Positions 45,709-55,239 are shown, numbered from the stretch's first letter. The stretch: DNA of 64,000 nucleotides from Mycolicibacterium tusciae JS617 (GCF_000243415.2 NZ_KI912270.1:6405837-6469836); one strand, 5' to 3'. The notes: generated from the letters alone by a model not told the origin. Numbers and translations are program-made.

Positions 45709-46667
45709 CCCGCCATTCGTTCACGAAACGTGTTGCGGTAGTTCAGCGGTGCGACTCCAGTGAGCCGGCGGAACTGCTCGCGAAAGTTCGTCGGAGAGGT
45801 GAAGCCGACCTCGCGACCGACCTTTTCGACGCCGTACGCGGTGCTCTCGAGCAGCTGCTGGGCGTGCCGAACCCGCACGCCGGTCAGCCACTGCATCGGT
45901 GTCTGGCCCGTCTCTGCCTGAAAACGTCGATTCAGGGTTCGCACGCTTACCGAGGCGTGGGCAGCGATGTCGTGCAAGGTCACGTCCCGATGGGCTTCCT
46001 GTTCGATCCACGCGAGCACGTCGTCCAGTTCGGTGCGCTCGGCAATGTGCTTGACAGCAGCCTGGTTTCGGAGGATGAACTGCGCCTGTCCCCCGCTGCG
46101 GTGCAGCGGCGCGACGGCAAGGCGGGCCGCGTCGGCGGCCACCGAGGCGCCGTAATCGCGGACGACCATGTGCAGGCAGAGGTCCAATCCGGCCGATGCG
46201 CCTGCCGATGTCAGAACCTGACCCTCGTCGACGTAGAGGACGTCGGGGTCCAGGTCGACGGCGGGGAAGCGGACACCGAACAGTTCGGCGGCGATCCAAT
46301 GTGTCGTCGCGCGCTTTCCGTTGAGCAGTCCGGTGTCGGCCAGCGTGAAGGCCCCTGAGCAGATCGACGCGATGCGCACTCCGCGTGCGTGGGCGGCCGT
46401 CAACGCCGCCAGCACCTCCTCGGGGGTATCGACGGAGGCATCGTTGCGGCCGGGGATGACGATGGTGTCGGCCTCGGCCAGCGCCTCGAGGCCGTGGTCG
46501 GTGACGATACGGAATGGGCCGGCAGAGACCTCGGGTTGCGATCCGCACACCAGAACGCGGTATCCGGGCGCGCCAGAGGGCAACCGGACCCTTCCGAACG
46601 CCTCAACCGGAGTCGCCAGGTCGAACGCGATGGTGTCGGGAAGCGCCAGGACTGCGACGACGTGCAT
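45705..46667 (-). CDS. GlxA-type AraC-family regulator
   Basis: 320 residues. The N-terminal DJ-1/PfpI-like domain (VVAVLALPDTIAFDLATPVE, IASICSGAFTLADTGLLNGK with Cys near 100) is followed by an AraC double helix-turn-helix (LHDIAAHASVSVRTLNRRF and GVEKVGREVGFTSPTNFREQF). Such regulators often control neighbouring DJ-1-like or catabolic genes. It is divergent from the DJ-1-like gene at 46758. Confidence 0.9.
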   Translation of the reverse strand: MHVVAVLALPDTIAFDLATPVEAFGRVRLPSGAPGYRVLVCGSQPEVSAGPFRIVTDHGLEALAEADTIVIPGRNDASVDTPEEVLAALTAAHARGVRIASICSGAFTLADTGLLNGKRATTHWIAAELFGVRFPAVDLDPDVLYVDEGQVLTSAGASAGLDLCLHMVVRDYGASVAADAARLAVAPLHRSGGQAQFILRNQAAVKHIAERTELDDVLAWIEQEAHRDVTLHDIAAHASVSVRTLNRRFQAETGQTPMQWLTGVRVRHAQQLLESTAYGVEKVGREVGFTSPTNFREQFRRLTGVAPLNYRNTFRERMAG

Positions 46668-46757
46668 ATGGCCACGCTACCTGCTCTGGCAATATTTCGT
46701 CGAAAGGTGGCGATCTTGCCACTGTTCTGGCGCTTACGACTCGCCAACGATGATCGT

Positions 46758-47387
46758 GTGTACGCGCAAATCGTGTTGTTCGACGGCTTCGACCCCCTGG
46801 ATGCCACCGCACCGTTCGAGGTGCTTGCCGCCGGCAGTGATGCCGCCGGAGGTGACCTCCAGGTCGAACTGGTGTCGGCCGAGGGGCCGAGGGACGTGGT
46901 GAGCGGGACCCTGCGCATGGTGCTGCACGCCACCGCGCAACTCGATCCATCGAAACCCGGCTACATCGTGGTGCCCGGCGCATCGGGTCCGATCGAGGGT
47001 GACCCCGATCTGATCGACACCATTCCCGTTCTGCTCGCGCGGTTCGCCGAATCGACCGCGATCCCGCTACTGCGCAAGGCGATGGAGAATCCCGACGTCA
47101 CTGTCGCTACGGTCTGCGGTGGGTCACTCGCGCTGGCGATGGCGGGTCTGCTGGAGGGCCGCAACGCGGTTACCCACCACCTCGGCATGGATCTCCTCGA
47201 GGCCACCGGGGTGAAAACGGTGAACGCGCGCGTCGTCGACGACGGCGATCTCGTGACGTCCGGAGCCGTCACCTCGGGCCTGGACCTCGCGCTGCACCTC
47301 CTCGAGCGCAGCTACGGCGCACAGGTCGCCCTCGAGGTCGAGGACTTGTTCGGCTACCAACGGCGAGGAACGGTGTGGACGCGATGA
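46758..47387 (+). CDS. DJ-1/PfpI-family protein
   Basis: 209 residues from GTG 46758 (VYAQIVLFDGFDPLDATAPF), the natural family N-terminus. A TTG at 46716 with GAAAGG upstream is an alternative. The nucleophilic elbow is VATVCGGSLALAMAGLL near residue 120, followed by THHLGMDLL. These proteins bind or convert small carbonyl compounds, for example isonitrile hydratase-like members. Divergent from the GlxA regulator; overlaps the next gene by ATGA. Confidence 0.86.
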   Translation: MYAQIVLFDGFDPLDATAPFEVLAAGSDAAGGDLQVELVSAEGPRDVVSGTLRMVLHATAQLDPSKPGYIVVPGASGPIEGDPDLIDTIPVLLARFAESTAIPLLRKAMENPDVTVATVCGGSLALAMAGLLEGRNAVTHHLGMDLLEATGVKTVNARVVDDGDLVTSGAVTSGLDLALHLLERSYGAQVALEVEDLFGYQRRGTVWTR

Positions 47388-47683
47388 GTGTGCTCGGAGA
47401 CTGGGACGTCACGATCAAGACGCCGATCGGGTCGCTGGCCGTTGCCTATACGTTCACCGAGCACGACGGCGTCGTCGCGGGAACGGCGACCGGTAAGGAC
47501 GAAGCCGTACCGCTGCAGGGCATCGTCGTTGACGGGCAACGGATCACGTGGCGCCAGTCGGTGGCCAAGCCCATGCGGCTGAACCTCGACTTCGACGTCA
47601 CAGTCGACGGCGATCGGCTCACCGGGCACTCCCGCGCCGGCCGCTTACCGCGCTCGGCGGTGACCGGCAAGCGCCGTCGCTAG
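47384..47683 (+). CDS. Small beta-rich hypothetical protein
   Basis: 99 residues starting in an ATGA overlap with the DJ-1-like gene. It opens MSVLGDWDVTIKTPIGSLAV and consists of alternating short strands (VAYTFTEHDGVVAGTATG, LDFDVTVDGDRLTGHSRAG), resembling calycin-like small barrels. Function unknown; the tail is basic. Its stop shares CTAG with the convergent dehydrogenase gene. Confidence 0.75.
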   Translation: MSVLGDWDVTIKTPIGSLAVAYTFTEHDGVVAGTATGKDEAVPLQGIVVDGQRITWRQSVAKPMRLNLDFDVTVDGDRLTGHSRAGRLPRSAVTGKRRR

Positions 47684-49422
47684 GGCGTCATCTCGTAGGC
47701 GCCGTCGTAGGCCTTCACCCGTTCCCAGACCCGGTGGAACCGCTCGGCGTCGGGCACCGGCTTGCGGATCACGCTCAGCGCCCAGCCCTGCTGGGCCGTC
47801 GTCGCCGTCGGCTTACCGTGCAGCGCAACGGCATACATGTTGAAGTCGCGCACCTGGAAGTCGAAGATCTGGTCCAGCATGTCTGAGTCGAGGCCCGTGA
47901 GCGCCGCTTGCTCGAGGATCAGCTGCCCGTACACGATCAGCGAGAACAGGTGCCCGACGTTGAGCAGGAAGTCCAGGTCCTTTTGCTGATCGGCGTCGGG
48001 CGCGGCGGTGAGGAGGAATTCCCGGAACGCCTTGGCCTGGTCGTAGAACACCGCGACACTCGGGATGCCGGCATGCTCCTCATAGATCGGTGTCCAGTCG
48101 GCGAACTGCACCTTGCCCGCACCCCGGGTCGGCCCCTGGTTCCAGAAAAATGTGTCGTCCGCGGCGTCGTTGCGCATTCCGATCTCGGGATACTCCTTGG
48201 GGTTGAGCATGTAGTTCGGCATGAACTTCAACACCAGCCCGACGTTCACATGCACCGTGCCCTCGAGGCGCGGCAGGGTCCCGATGAACTGTGCGACCTC
48301 GCGGAACATCGTGTTCTTCTCATATCCCTTGGCGGCGATCACATCGTGCAGGGAGCGCAGCACGGTCTCACCCTCCATGGTGACCTTGGCCTTGGTCATC
48401 GGGTTGAACAGCAGATAGCGACGGTCGTCGAGGCTCGCGGCGCGGAAGTAGTCCACGGAGCGCCGGCTGAAGAGTTTCATCGCGATCAGGCGGGAGTACG
48501 CGTCGACGAAGTTGGTTCGCACATGGGTGAATTCGGTGACGGGGTTGCCGTACAGGATGCGGTTCTGCGCGTGGGTGATCGCCTCGTAGAAGGCATGCTC
48601 GGTCATGCCGATCGAGCAGGAGCACAGGTTGAACTTGCCGACATTGACCGTATTCAGCGCCGCGGCAAACGCTTCCACGCCCGTGTGCAGAACATCTTCC
48701 TCCCGCACCGGATAATTCTCGAGCCGGAACGTGCTGACGTAGATCTGCATGTGCACGACATTGTCGATCAGGTGATAGTCATCGTGTCGACTGTCGGCGG
48801 CGAACCAAATGTAGGCGTCCTGCCCCTCGATATCGCCACGCCGGCCAAACACCGACACCATGCTGGCGACGTTGCCGTTGCCGATGTAGTACTTCTCCCC
48901 CGTCGCCCGGTAGAGAATGCCGTTGGCGCGGTCCTCCTCGCTCGCCGGCGTCAGAACCATGTCGGTGTTGTAGACATCGGCGCCGCGTGCGCGTTCGGAC
49001 AGCCCGAAGGCCATCACTTCCCCGGCCTCCAGGTCGTCGGCGGCCTTCAGCTTGGCGTCCTTGTTCTCGCTCTGCCAGATGGGTCCCAGCCCGAGAATGG
49101 TGACCTGCTCGGTGTACCAGTACGTCAGCCCATAGAACCCGAGGATCTCGGAGAGGGCGGCGTTGCGTGCGGCGTCCCAACGCTTGTCCGGATTGCCCGC
49201 GGCGAACTCCGAGGGCGTGAGAAACGTCGCGAACAACTTCTCGCGCTTGACGAAGTCGACGAAATCACCAGGCCATTGCGCGCTCAGATCGTCGTCGAGA
49301 AGGCGCTTCTTGCCCTGACCTTCGAACCAGTCGATGGTCGCACGCAACAACCGGCGCGTTTCGGCGTCGAACTGCGGCGGGTCGTAGGTGTTGGGGTCGA
49401 AGAGCAAGCCGTCGGTCTGCAT
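47680..49422 (-). CDS. Acyl-CoA dehydrogenase family protein
   Basis: 580 residues. The acyl-CoA dehydrogenase core shows VMAFGLSERARGADVYNTD near 135 and YIGNGNVASMVSVFG near 180, followed by LCSCSIGMTEHAFYEAITHA near 265. The length exceeds the usual 380-400; extra segments lie at the C-terminus, like the large fatty-acid or polycyclic acyl-CoA dehydrogenases of mycobacteria. The substrate is unknown. Downstream of, and on the same strand as, the Hsp70-like gene. Confidence 0.85.
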   Translation of the reverse strand: MQTDGLLFDPNTYDPPQFDAETRRLLRATIDWFEGQGKKRLLDDDLSAQWPGDFVDFVKREKLFATFLTPSEFAAGNPDKRWDAARNAALSEILGFYGLTYWYTEQVTILGLGPIWQSENKDAKLKAADDLEAGEVMAFGLSERARGADVYNTDMVLTPASEEDRANGILYRATGEKYYIGNGNVASMVSVFGRRGDIEGQDAYIWFAADSRHDDYHLIDNVVHMQIYVSTFRLENYPVREEDVLHTGVEAFAAALNTVNVGKFNLCSCSIGMTEHAFYEAITHAQNRILYGNPVTEFTHVRTNFVDAYSRLIAMKLFSRRSVDYFRAASLDDRRYLLFNPMTKAKVTMEGETVLRSLHDVIAAKGYEKNTMFREVAQFIGTLPRLEGTVHVNVGLVLKFMPNYMLNPKEYPEIGMRNDAADDTFFWNQGPTRGAGKVQFADWTPIYEEHAGIPSVAVFYDQAKAFREFLLTAAPDADQQKDLDFLLNVGHLFSLIVYGQLILEQAALTGLDSDMLDQIFDFQVRDFNMYAVALHGKPTATTAQQGWALSVIRKPVPDAERFHRVWERVKAYDGAYEMTP

Positions 49423-49450
49423 GGGCGCCAGCCTAGGGCGGCCGCCGACG

Positions 49451-51205
49451 CTAGGGCGCCGGTTGCGGCGGTTGGATCGGGTTCGGGACGAACGGCAGAC
49501 CCGGAATGGTCTCGTAGGGCAGCGTCGGGATGGTCGGCGGCGGGGGCGGCGTGCTCGGTGGTGGCTGAGTCGTCGTCGGCGGCGGCGGTTCGGTGGTCGG
49601 CGGTGGTGGTTCGGACGGCGGCGGACTGGTCGGCGCCGGCTCGGGCGGTGGCGCGGTGACCGTCTCGGTCACCGGTGGCGGCGGCGCCTCCTGTGTGATG
49701 ATCTCCGGTGCCGGCGTTTGCGTTTCCGACGGCGGAGGTGGGGCCGCGCTTGTGGTCGACGGCGCTGCGGGGGCGGTGGTCGGCGCCGGAGGCGTGTCGC
49801 CGGTGCGCATGACGAACACGACGGCCGCCGCCAGCGCAGCCAGCACGACGAGCACACCTGCCCCCATCGCGACCTCGGGTCGCCGGTACCACGGCAGCGA
49901 TCGCGCTGCGCGCTCGTCGTCATGCGGATCACGCTGGAACGCAATCTGCGGCCGGACGTCGTCGACAGCGCCAGATTCGGAGGGTGAGTCGTAGTCGTAC
50001 GGATCGGTCGGCTCGACTTCGGGAACATCAGCGGCGTCCGACCATGCCAGTGCGCCGAACTCGCCCGACGGTGCCATCTCGTCGGCAGGCGCAGCCAGTT
50101 CGGGCGCCATCGCCGTCGCCGCAGCAGCCGAAGACGCGGCCGCGCCCACGGCTGTCTGCCCGTCCTCGACCGTTCCGCGCACGGCCGTCAGGCCGGCACC
50201 GATCGCCGCAGTCAACTCGGGCTGGCCATGCGTGATGACCGGCACCCGGAAGTGTTCGGACATCGTCGTCGTGACGATCGGTATTCGCGCTCCCCCACCC
50301 ACCGATGCCACTGCCGCCAGCTCACGAACACCGTTGCGCTGCAATGTATCTTGAAGAACTCCCGCGAAATCGGCAACGGGTTGCCGGATCGCGTCGTCGA
50401 GCTCGTTGCGAGTCAGTCGCACCTCACCGCGGTGCCCGGGGACATCCGCCATCAGCGAGGTGACACTGTCAGTGGACAGCCGCTCCTTGGCGCCACGGCA
50501 CTGGGCCCGCAACGCGGTGAGCGATCCGATGGCCGACGTGCCGGACAGGTCGATGCTTCCGGCGGCCGACAGATCGTTGATCACGTGGGTGAGCAATGCC
50601 TGGTCGACGAGGTCGCCGGAGAGATCGGTGTGGCGAACGGTGGGTGCGAGCGGCGCGTAACCCGCGTCGGCGTCGAGGAGTGTGATGCTCGTACCGGTGC
50701 CGCCGAAGTCGCACAACGCGATGACACCGCGGGTCGGCACACCGGGGTCGTCCTGCAACGACGTCAACGCCGCGGTGGCATCGGAGTGCAGAGTCACGGG
50801 CCCTGGGTTGCCGAACAACGGCACCGCAGCCAGTGCGCTGCGCAGGCCCTCGACGGCCGTCTGACGCCAGTGCGCGGGGTATGACACCGCGACGGGCCCA
50901 ACCGGCGGCCTGCCCCCCGTGAGCGTGAGGAGCAGTGCGCGCAACGCGTCGGCGAGCACTCCGTCGGCCAGATGAGTCGAACCGTCGGCCGCAACGATGC
51001 CGACCGGGTCACCGACGCGATCGACGAAGTCGGTGAGGATCAGCCCGCGCTCGTTGAGGTTGGGATTCTCGCTCGGGACCCCGACCTCCGCAGGCCGGTG
51101 GGGAAAGCGCGTCAGCACCGAGGAGCGCGTCAAGGCGGCCCGGCCGACGACCACCGCGGCCAGGCGCGTGGCCCCGATCGAGAGCCCTACCCCGTCAGAC
51201 ATCAT
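49451..51205 (-). CDS. Hsp70/actin-fold membrane protein with proline-rich tail (Rv2264c-like)
   Basis: 584 residues. The N-terminal about 320 residues form an Hsp70-like ATPase (GVGLSIGATRLAAVVVG; VIALCDFGGTGTSITLLD near 170; AVASVGGGARIPIV near 300). A single helix (VAMGAGVLVVLAALAAAVVFV near 450) leads to a Pro/Thr-rich tail of about 110 residues that should lie outside the membrane. There is no substrate-binding domain, so it is unlikely to be a standard chaperone. Same architecture as Rv2264c. Probably starts at the second of two ATGs, 51202. Confidence 0.85.
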   Translation of the reverse strand: MMSDGVGLSIGATRLAAVVVGRAALTRSSVLTRFPHRPAEVGVPSENPNLNERGLILTDFVDRVGDPVGIVAADGSTHLADGVLADALRALLLTLTGGRPPVGPVAVSYPAHWRQTAVEGLRSALAAVPLFGNPGPVTLHSDATAALTSLQDDPGVPTRGVIALCDFGGTGTSITLLDADAGYAPLAPTVRHTDLSGDLVDQALLTHVINDLSAAGSIDLSGTSAIGSLTALRAQCRGAKERLSTDSVTSLMADVPGHRGEVRLTRNELDDAIRQPVADFAGVLQDTLQRNGVRELAAVASVGGGARIPIVTTTMSEHFRVPVITHGQPELTAAIGAGLTAVRGTVEDGQTAVGAAASSAAAATAMAPELAAPADEMAPSGEFGALAWSDAADVPEVEPTDPYDYDSPSESGAVDDVRPQIAFQRDPHDDERAARSLPWYRRPEVAMGAGVLVVLAALAAAVVFVMRTGDTPPAPTTAPAAPSTTSAAPPPPSETQTPAPEIITQEAPPPPVTETVTAPPPEPAPTSPPPSEPPPPTTEPPPPTTTQPPPSTPPPPPTIPTLPYETIPGLPFVPNPIQPPQPAP

Positions 51206-51264
51206 TTCCCGTCTAGATCAAAAAGCTATCGGAGGTCCATCTGATCCGACGGCCATTGTGTTAC

Positions 51265-52353
51265 TCAGCGGATCGTGCCGACCCCTGGAATCAGTGGTAG
51301 ATCCAGTGCTGTGACCCAGCCCGGCGACAGGGCGTTGATGGCCGGCACCGCGTTGAGCGCGCGCAGACCGGTCGAGAGGCAGCCGGCGGCAGCCGCATCG
51401 CGCCCCGAGCCGTCGGTAAATCTGAACGCGGTCTCCTGGAAGATGCTGGGCGTGCCCTCGATGTCGACGCGGTAGACGTCGTTCTGGTTGCCCGTCGGCC
51501 AGTCGGGAGCGGCGTCGTCGCCGATCCGGTTGACGTGCTCGAGCTGGATTCGGGTCTCGCCCTTGTACAGGCCGTTGATCGTGAACCGGACGGCCGCGAC
51601 GTGTCCGGCCGGGATGACGCCCTTGGCGGACTTGCGCTCGTTGGGCGTCACCCACTTGTCGTATGTCGTGGTGATCTCGTCGAGCATGATGCCCGCAGCG
51701 TGCGCGATCATCGGGACGGTTCCGCCCCAGGCGAACACGAGGATGTCCGAGGTTTCGAGCATTGCCTTCTTCTCGGGCGGCCTGCCAATGCCCATCTCAC
51801 GCTCGTAGTCGCCGGTGTAATTGGTGTAGTCCAGCAGTTCGGATGCTCGAACGATGCGGACCTCCGAGCACAGGCCCATCAGCGTCAACGGGAACAGATC
51901 GTTGGCGAAGCCGGGGTCGATGCCGGTGGTGAAGCAGGACGCCTCGCCCAGCTCACAGGCCTCGGTGATGGGTTCGATCCAGTTCGGCGGGTTGAGGTGC
52001 ATCGTCGGCCACACCCATGGCGTCATGGCCGTCGAGCTGACGTCGATCCCTGCCCGCAGGAACCGCGTGATCAGGGCGATGTTCTCCTCGGCGTGTGCAG
52101 CGGTGGGGCCGTAATGCACGAGCGCGTCGGGTTTGAGCGCAATCAGCGCTTCGACGTCGTCGGTGGCCGTGATCCCCAGGGAGGTGTCGAGTCCGCAGAT
52201 CTCACCGACGTCGCGGCCCACTTTGTCGGGATTGCTCACTCCGACGCCGACCAATTCGAACAACGGGTGTTTGATGATCTCGGCGATCACCATCTTGCCG
52301 ACGAAGCCGGTGCCCCAGATGACGATCCGCTTCTTCTGCGAGTCAACAGTCAC
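51265..52353 (-). CDS. NAD(P)-binding dihydrodipicolinate reductase-like oxidoreductase
   Basis: 362 residues. The Rossmann motif IVIWGTGFVGKMVIAEI is at the N-terminus; VHYGPTAAHAEENIALI near 80 and TGIDPGFANDLFPLTLMG near 140 are typical of the large mycobacterial group annotated as DapB-like or diacylglycerol-related reductases. The substrate is unknown; true lysine-pathway DapB is shorter. GTG 52353 start. Confidence 0.85.
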   Translation of the reverse strand: MTVDSQKKRIVIWGTGFVGKMVIAEIIKHPLFELVGVGVSNPDKVGRDVGEICGLDTSLGITATDDVEALIALKPDALVHYGPTAAHAEENIALITRFLRAGIDVSSTAMTPWVWPTMHLNPPNWIEPITEACELGEASCFTTGIDPGFANDLFPLTLMGLCSEVRIVRASELLDYTNYTGDYEREMGIGRPPEKKAMLETSDILVFAWGGTVPMIAHAAGIMLDEITTTYDKWVTPNERKSAKGVIPAGHVAAVRFTINGLYKGETRIQLEHVNRIGDDAAPDWPTGNQNDVYRVDIEGTPSIFQETAFRFTDGSGRDAAAAGCLSTGLRALNAVPAINALSPGWVTALDLPLIPGVGTIR

Positions 52354-52363
52354 GCGGTATCCA

Positions 52364-52738
52364 TTACCTTTCAGTCGGCCCCCGCCCAGACCCTAGCCGC
52401 CGGGCGAAGCGCCGGTGCAAGAGTTGCCTTGGCACACCGAGCACGCTCCCGATTTCACCCCATGACAGCCCACAGTTGCGCGCCGATCGAATTGCCTCCT
52501 CGTACCGCCTCTGCGCGCAGGCGAGATCGTCGCGCGCCTCGCCAAGCTCTCGCGCGCTCGCACCGGAGAGCATGTCGGCCAGCACCAGGTCGGGCTCGGT
52601 GTAGTCCGGCCTGTCGGGTGCGCGCTCTATCTCGTCGAGCACCCGCCGCCGCGCAGCCTCCAATTCCGGATGGTCAAACCACCACGGCTTCGGACCAACC
52701 CCGCCCCAGGCACGACCCGTGTTGTCCTCACTGTCCAT
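52364..52738 (-). CDS. Small helix-turn-helix protein
   Basis: 124 residues from ATG 52738. WWFDHPELEAARRRVLDEIE near the N-terminus and the C-terminal GLSWGEIGSVLGVPRQLLHR helix-turn-helix indicate a DNA-binding protein of a group common in mycobacteria. It lies 10 bases upstream of the reductase gene on the same strand, so it may regulate it. The frame extends to 52768 without support. Confidence 0.75.
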   Translation of the reverse strand: MDSEDNTGRAWGGVGPKPWWFDHPELEAARRRVLDEIERAPDRPDYTEPDLVLADMLSGASARELGEARDDLACAQRRYEEAIRSARNCGLSWGEIGSVLGVPRQLLHRRFARRLGSGRGPTER

Positions 52739-52823
52739 GCCGGCGAGCTTGCCGGGCCCGTGTGACAACTACAGATTGATCGCCGCCGGGATTTACTGCC
52801 GGTTCTGCGGCATTATCCAGGCC

Positions 52824-53567
52824 ATGACATCACCACTGGCGGGACGACGGGCACTGGTCACCGGGGCATCGCGCGGAATCGGGGCTGAGATCGTGCGGCG
52901 ACTGGCCGCCGACGGTGCCGCAGTCGCATTCACCTACGGCGCGTCCAAGGTGGAGGCCGAGAAGCTGGCCGCCGAGGTGGCCGCCCACGGCGCGACGGTC
53001 GTGGCACTCCAGGCCGACGCCGCCGACCCCGAACAGGTGACCCGGTCAGTCGAGGACACCGTCGCCAAGCTCGGCGGGCTCGACATTCTCGTCAACAATG
53101 CGGGCATCGCGATACTGGGTGACGCCGCGACTTTCGCACCCGAGCAATTCGACAAGATGGTCGCGATCAACATCCGCGGGGTGTTCGTCGCGATCCAGGC
53201 CGCGCTCGCCCATCTCGGCGAGGGCGGTCGCATCATCAACATCGGCAGCATCAACGCCGACAAGGTGCCGGGTCCCGGACTCGCGGTGTACGCGATGACC
53301 AAAGCCGCGGTAGCGGGTTTGACCCGTGGCCTGGCCCGCGACCTCGGGCCCAGCGGCATCACGGTCAACAATATTCAGCCCGGTCCCATCAACACCGACA
53401 TGAACCCCGACCAAGGCGAATTCGCTGAAATGGCAAAGAAAGTCATGGCAGGCGGCCACTACGGGCGGCCCAGCGATATCGCAGGCGTGGTCAGCTACCT
53501 GGCGGGCCCGGATACCGGATACATCACCGGCGCACACTGGAACGTCGACGGCGGGTTCACGGTGTAG
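52824..53567 (+). CDS. Short-chain dehydrogenase/reductase
   Basis: 247 residues, classical SDR: cofactor motif VTGASRGIGAEI, ILVNNAGIA near 90, catalytic Ser in INIGSINADK near 140 and YAMTKAAVAG (Y-x3-K) near 155. It is probably NADP(H)-dependent; the substrate is unknown. Starts at ATG 52824 with a weak AGG site. Its stop is immediately adjacent to the stop of the convergent DUF4185 gene. Confidence 0.92.
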   Translation: MTSPLAGRRALVTGASRGIGAEIVRRLAADGAAVAFTYGASKVEAEKLAAEVAAHGATVVALQADAADPEQVTRSVEDTVAKLGGLDILVNNAGIAILGDAATFAPEQFDKMVAINIRGVFVAIQAALAHLGEGGRIINIGSINADKVPGPGLAVYAMTKAAVAGLTRGLARDLGPSGITVNNIQPGPINTDMNPDQGEFAEMAKKVMAGGHYGRPSDIAGVVSYLAGPDTGYITGAHWNVDGGFTV

Positions 53568-54701
53568 CTACAGGTTGACGGGGTCCGACGGGTCTGGCGT
53601 CTTCGTGGTGTCGCGCAGCGCCGCCTTGAATTGCATGGCGCGATACGGCCATCCGTCCGTGGTGTTCCACTGCGACACCACCAATCCGGCGCCACCCTGG
53701 ACGTCGAACCGCGATCCGGGCAACACATATCCGCCGTACAGCTGAGCGACCTGATTTTCCACGTGGTTCTCGCCCTGCCACGCCGAGCCGAGCACGGGCG
53801 TCTGCAGCGGCGTCGTATGCATGTTGGCGACAGGCGATTTGACGACCCGGTAGCCCAGCGCGTACCTCGAGGCGAGAAAGCCGCCGAGGATCCACTTGCC
53901 CGTGGCCATCCGGCGAAGCGTGAGTTCTCCCCATGTCTCACCGGCCGGGGTGATCGGGGTCGCCACAGAGCCCCACCCCCAATGTCCGTCGGCAAAACCC
54001 CAACTCGAATAGCGCGAACGGTGTCCGATGTTCTCGGGCCGCACCCGCATCAGGATGATGCCCTTGTCGCGTTGAAATCCCGTCGCCACCACATAAACCC
54101 AGCCGTCGTCGGGATCGAAGTCCCACGACCAACATTGCGCGTGGCCCCCGTGCAGCGCGGCTCCGAACTTGGCGTCGCGCCCCATGTGGGCCCACGAGAC
54201 ACCGCTGTCATCGGAACGCCAGATCTCGGTCCAGACGACGTTGCCGAAGCCGCGGTTGACGATGGCGTGCAGATAGATCGAGTCGTCGACACGAAGCAGA
54301 TCGGACGGGATCACGGTGCTGATCCCCCCGCGGGTCCAGCCCGACGATGCGTCGTCGTGGACGTAGTGCCAGAGTTGGCGGGCATAGTTCGGGTCCCCAC
54401 CACCTGCCCGTTCATAGACGATTTCGTGGTCGGCATCCCCGGTGCCGATCAGCACCACGGGTGAGCGCCAGTCGCCCTGGCCGACCCTGTGACCCGAGAA
54501 GGTGTCGCCGAAGACGGACACCAGCTTCCCGTTGGGCGCCACCACCGACGCCCCGAGATCGGTGCACGTGACGCCCCAGCGCTCGGTCAATCCGGGACCG
54601 GTCAGATCGGCGACCTTGCCGTTGAGCAGCGGAACTGCCGCCCGCCTGCGAGTGCCCAGACCGCGGCCGGCTTGCCGACCGATCGAGGAGTCGCCGGGCA
54701 A
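53568..54701 (-). CDS. DUF4185 domain protein
   Basis: 377 residues from TTG 54701, just after the stop of the upstream secreted-protein gene. The five-bladed, sialidase-like pattern of DUF4185 is visible: VVAPNGKLVSVFGDTFSGHR, RSPVVLIGTGDAD, WTEIWRSDDSGVSWAHMG and GWVYVVATGFQRDKGIILM. No signal peptide appears in this frame, though many relatives are exported. The frame extends to 54800 but would overlap the neighbouring gene. Substrate unknown. Confidence 0.82.
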   Translation of the reverse strand: MPGDSSIGRQAGRGLGTRRRAAVPLLNGKVADLTGPGLTERWGVTCTDLGASVVAPNGKLVSVFGDTFSGHRVGQGDWRSPVVLIGTGDADHEIVYERAGGGDPNYARQLWHYVHDDASSGWTRGGISTVIPSDLLRVDDSIYLHAIVNRGFGNVVWTEIWRSDDSGVSWAHMGRDAKFGAALHGGHAQCWSWDFDPDDGWVYVVATGFQRDKGIILMRVRPENIGHRSRYSSWGFADGHWGWGSVATPITPAGETWGELTLRRMATGKWILGGFLASRYALGYRVVKSPVANMHTTPLQTPVLGSAWQGENHVENQVAQLYGGYVLPGSRFDVQGGAGLVVSQWNTTDGWPYRAMQFKAALRDTTKTPDPSDPVNL

Positions 54702-54702
54702 C

Positions 54703-55239
54703 TCAGAAGCAGCGGCGCAGGCCGCCCGGCTCGCACAGCAGCGGGTACTGGTTGACGGGAATCCCCAGCGGCCGGTTGAACTTGAGGGTGAGCGGCGCAA
54801 CGACCATCGCGGGTGCGTCGCCGCACTCGTCGCCGTGCAGAACCTTCATCTGGCCGCGCAATGAATACCCGTCGAATCGGAAGATCATCTGCTGACGGGC
54901 TGTGCTGCCGTCGGGACATGTGCGCATGGCGTCGTTGTAGACGAATTGCCACTGACCGTCGACCATGTTTGCGTCACGACCAGCCAAATTGGACGGACGT
55001 ATCTTCAGCGTGCACGCGACCGGCAACAACAGGGGGTCACGTAGGTCGCCCACGGTCGGCACGCAGATCGGATAGATCTCCCAGGTGCTCTGCGCCTGTC
55101 CGTCGATGTTGACGTCATAAACGCCTTCCGGCGTACCGGGCGCCTTGGCGGCCGGGCCTTGCGCATGACCGGGCCCCGCGAGGCCGAGGGCGGTGGCAAT
55201 CCCGAGGAGGGCCAGCACAAGCCCCTTGAAAAACCTCAC
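54703..55239 (-). CDS. Secreted protein of unknown function
   Basis: 178 residues from GTG 55239, with AAGGGG eight bases upstream. Signal peptide FFKGLVLALLGIATALGLA ending near GHAQG. The mature domain has six cysteines (ICVP, VACTL, RTCPDG, DECGDA, LLCEP, RRCF) that could form three disulfides. I recall similar mycobacterial exported proteins without function. It runs directly into the DUF4185 gene (one base between stop and TTG), so the pair is an operon. Confidence 0.78.
   Translation of the reverse strand: MRFFKGLVLALLGIATALGLAGPGHAQGPAAKAPGTPEGVYDVNIDGQAQSTWEIYPICVPTVGDLRDPLLLPVACTLKIRPSNLAGRDANMVDGQWQFVYNDAMRTCPDGSTARQQMIFRFDGYSLRGQMKVLHGDECGDAPAMVVAPLTLKFNRPLGIPVNQYPLLCEPGGLRRCF

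Noticed and set aside
47908..49659. 583-codon plus-strand open frame antisense to the acyl-CoA dehydrogenase gene
   Set aside because: Composition mirrors the dehydrogenase codons; it ends in the antisense of the proline-rich tail and has no family features.
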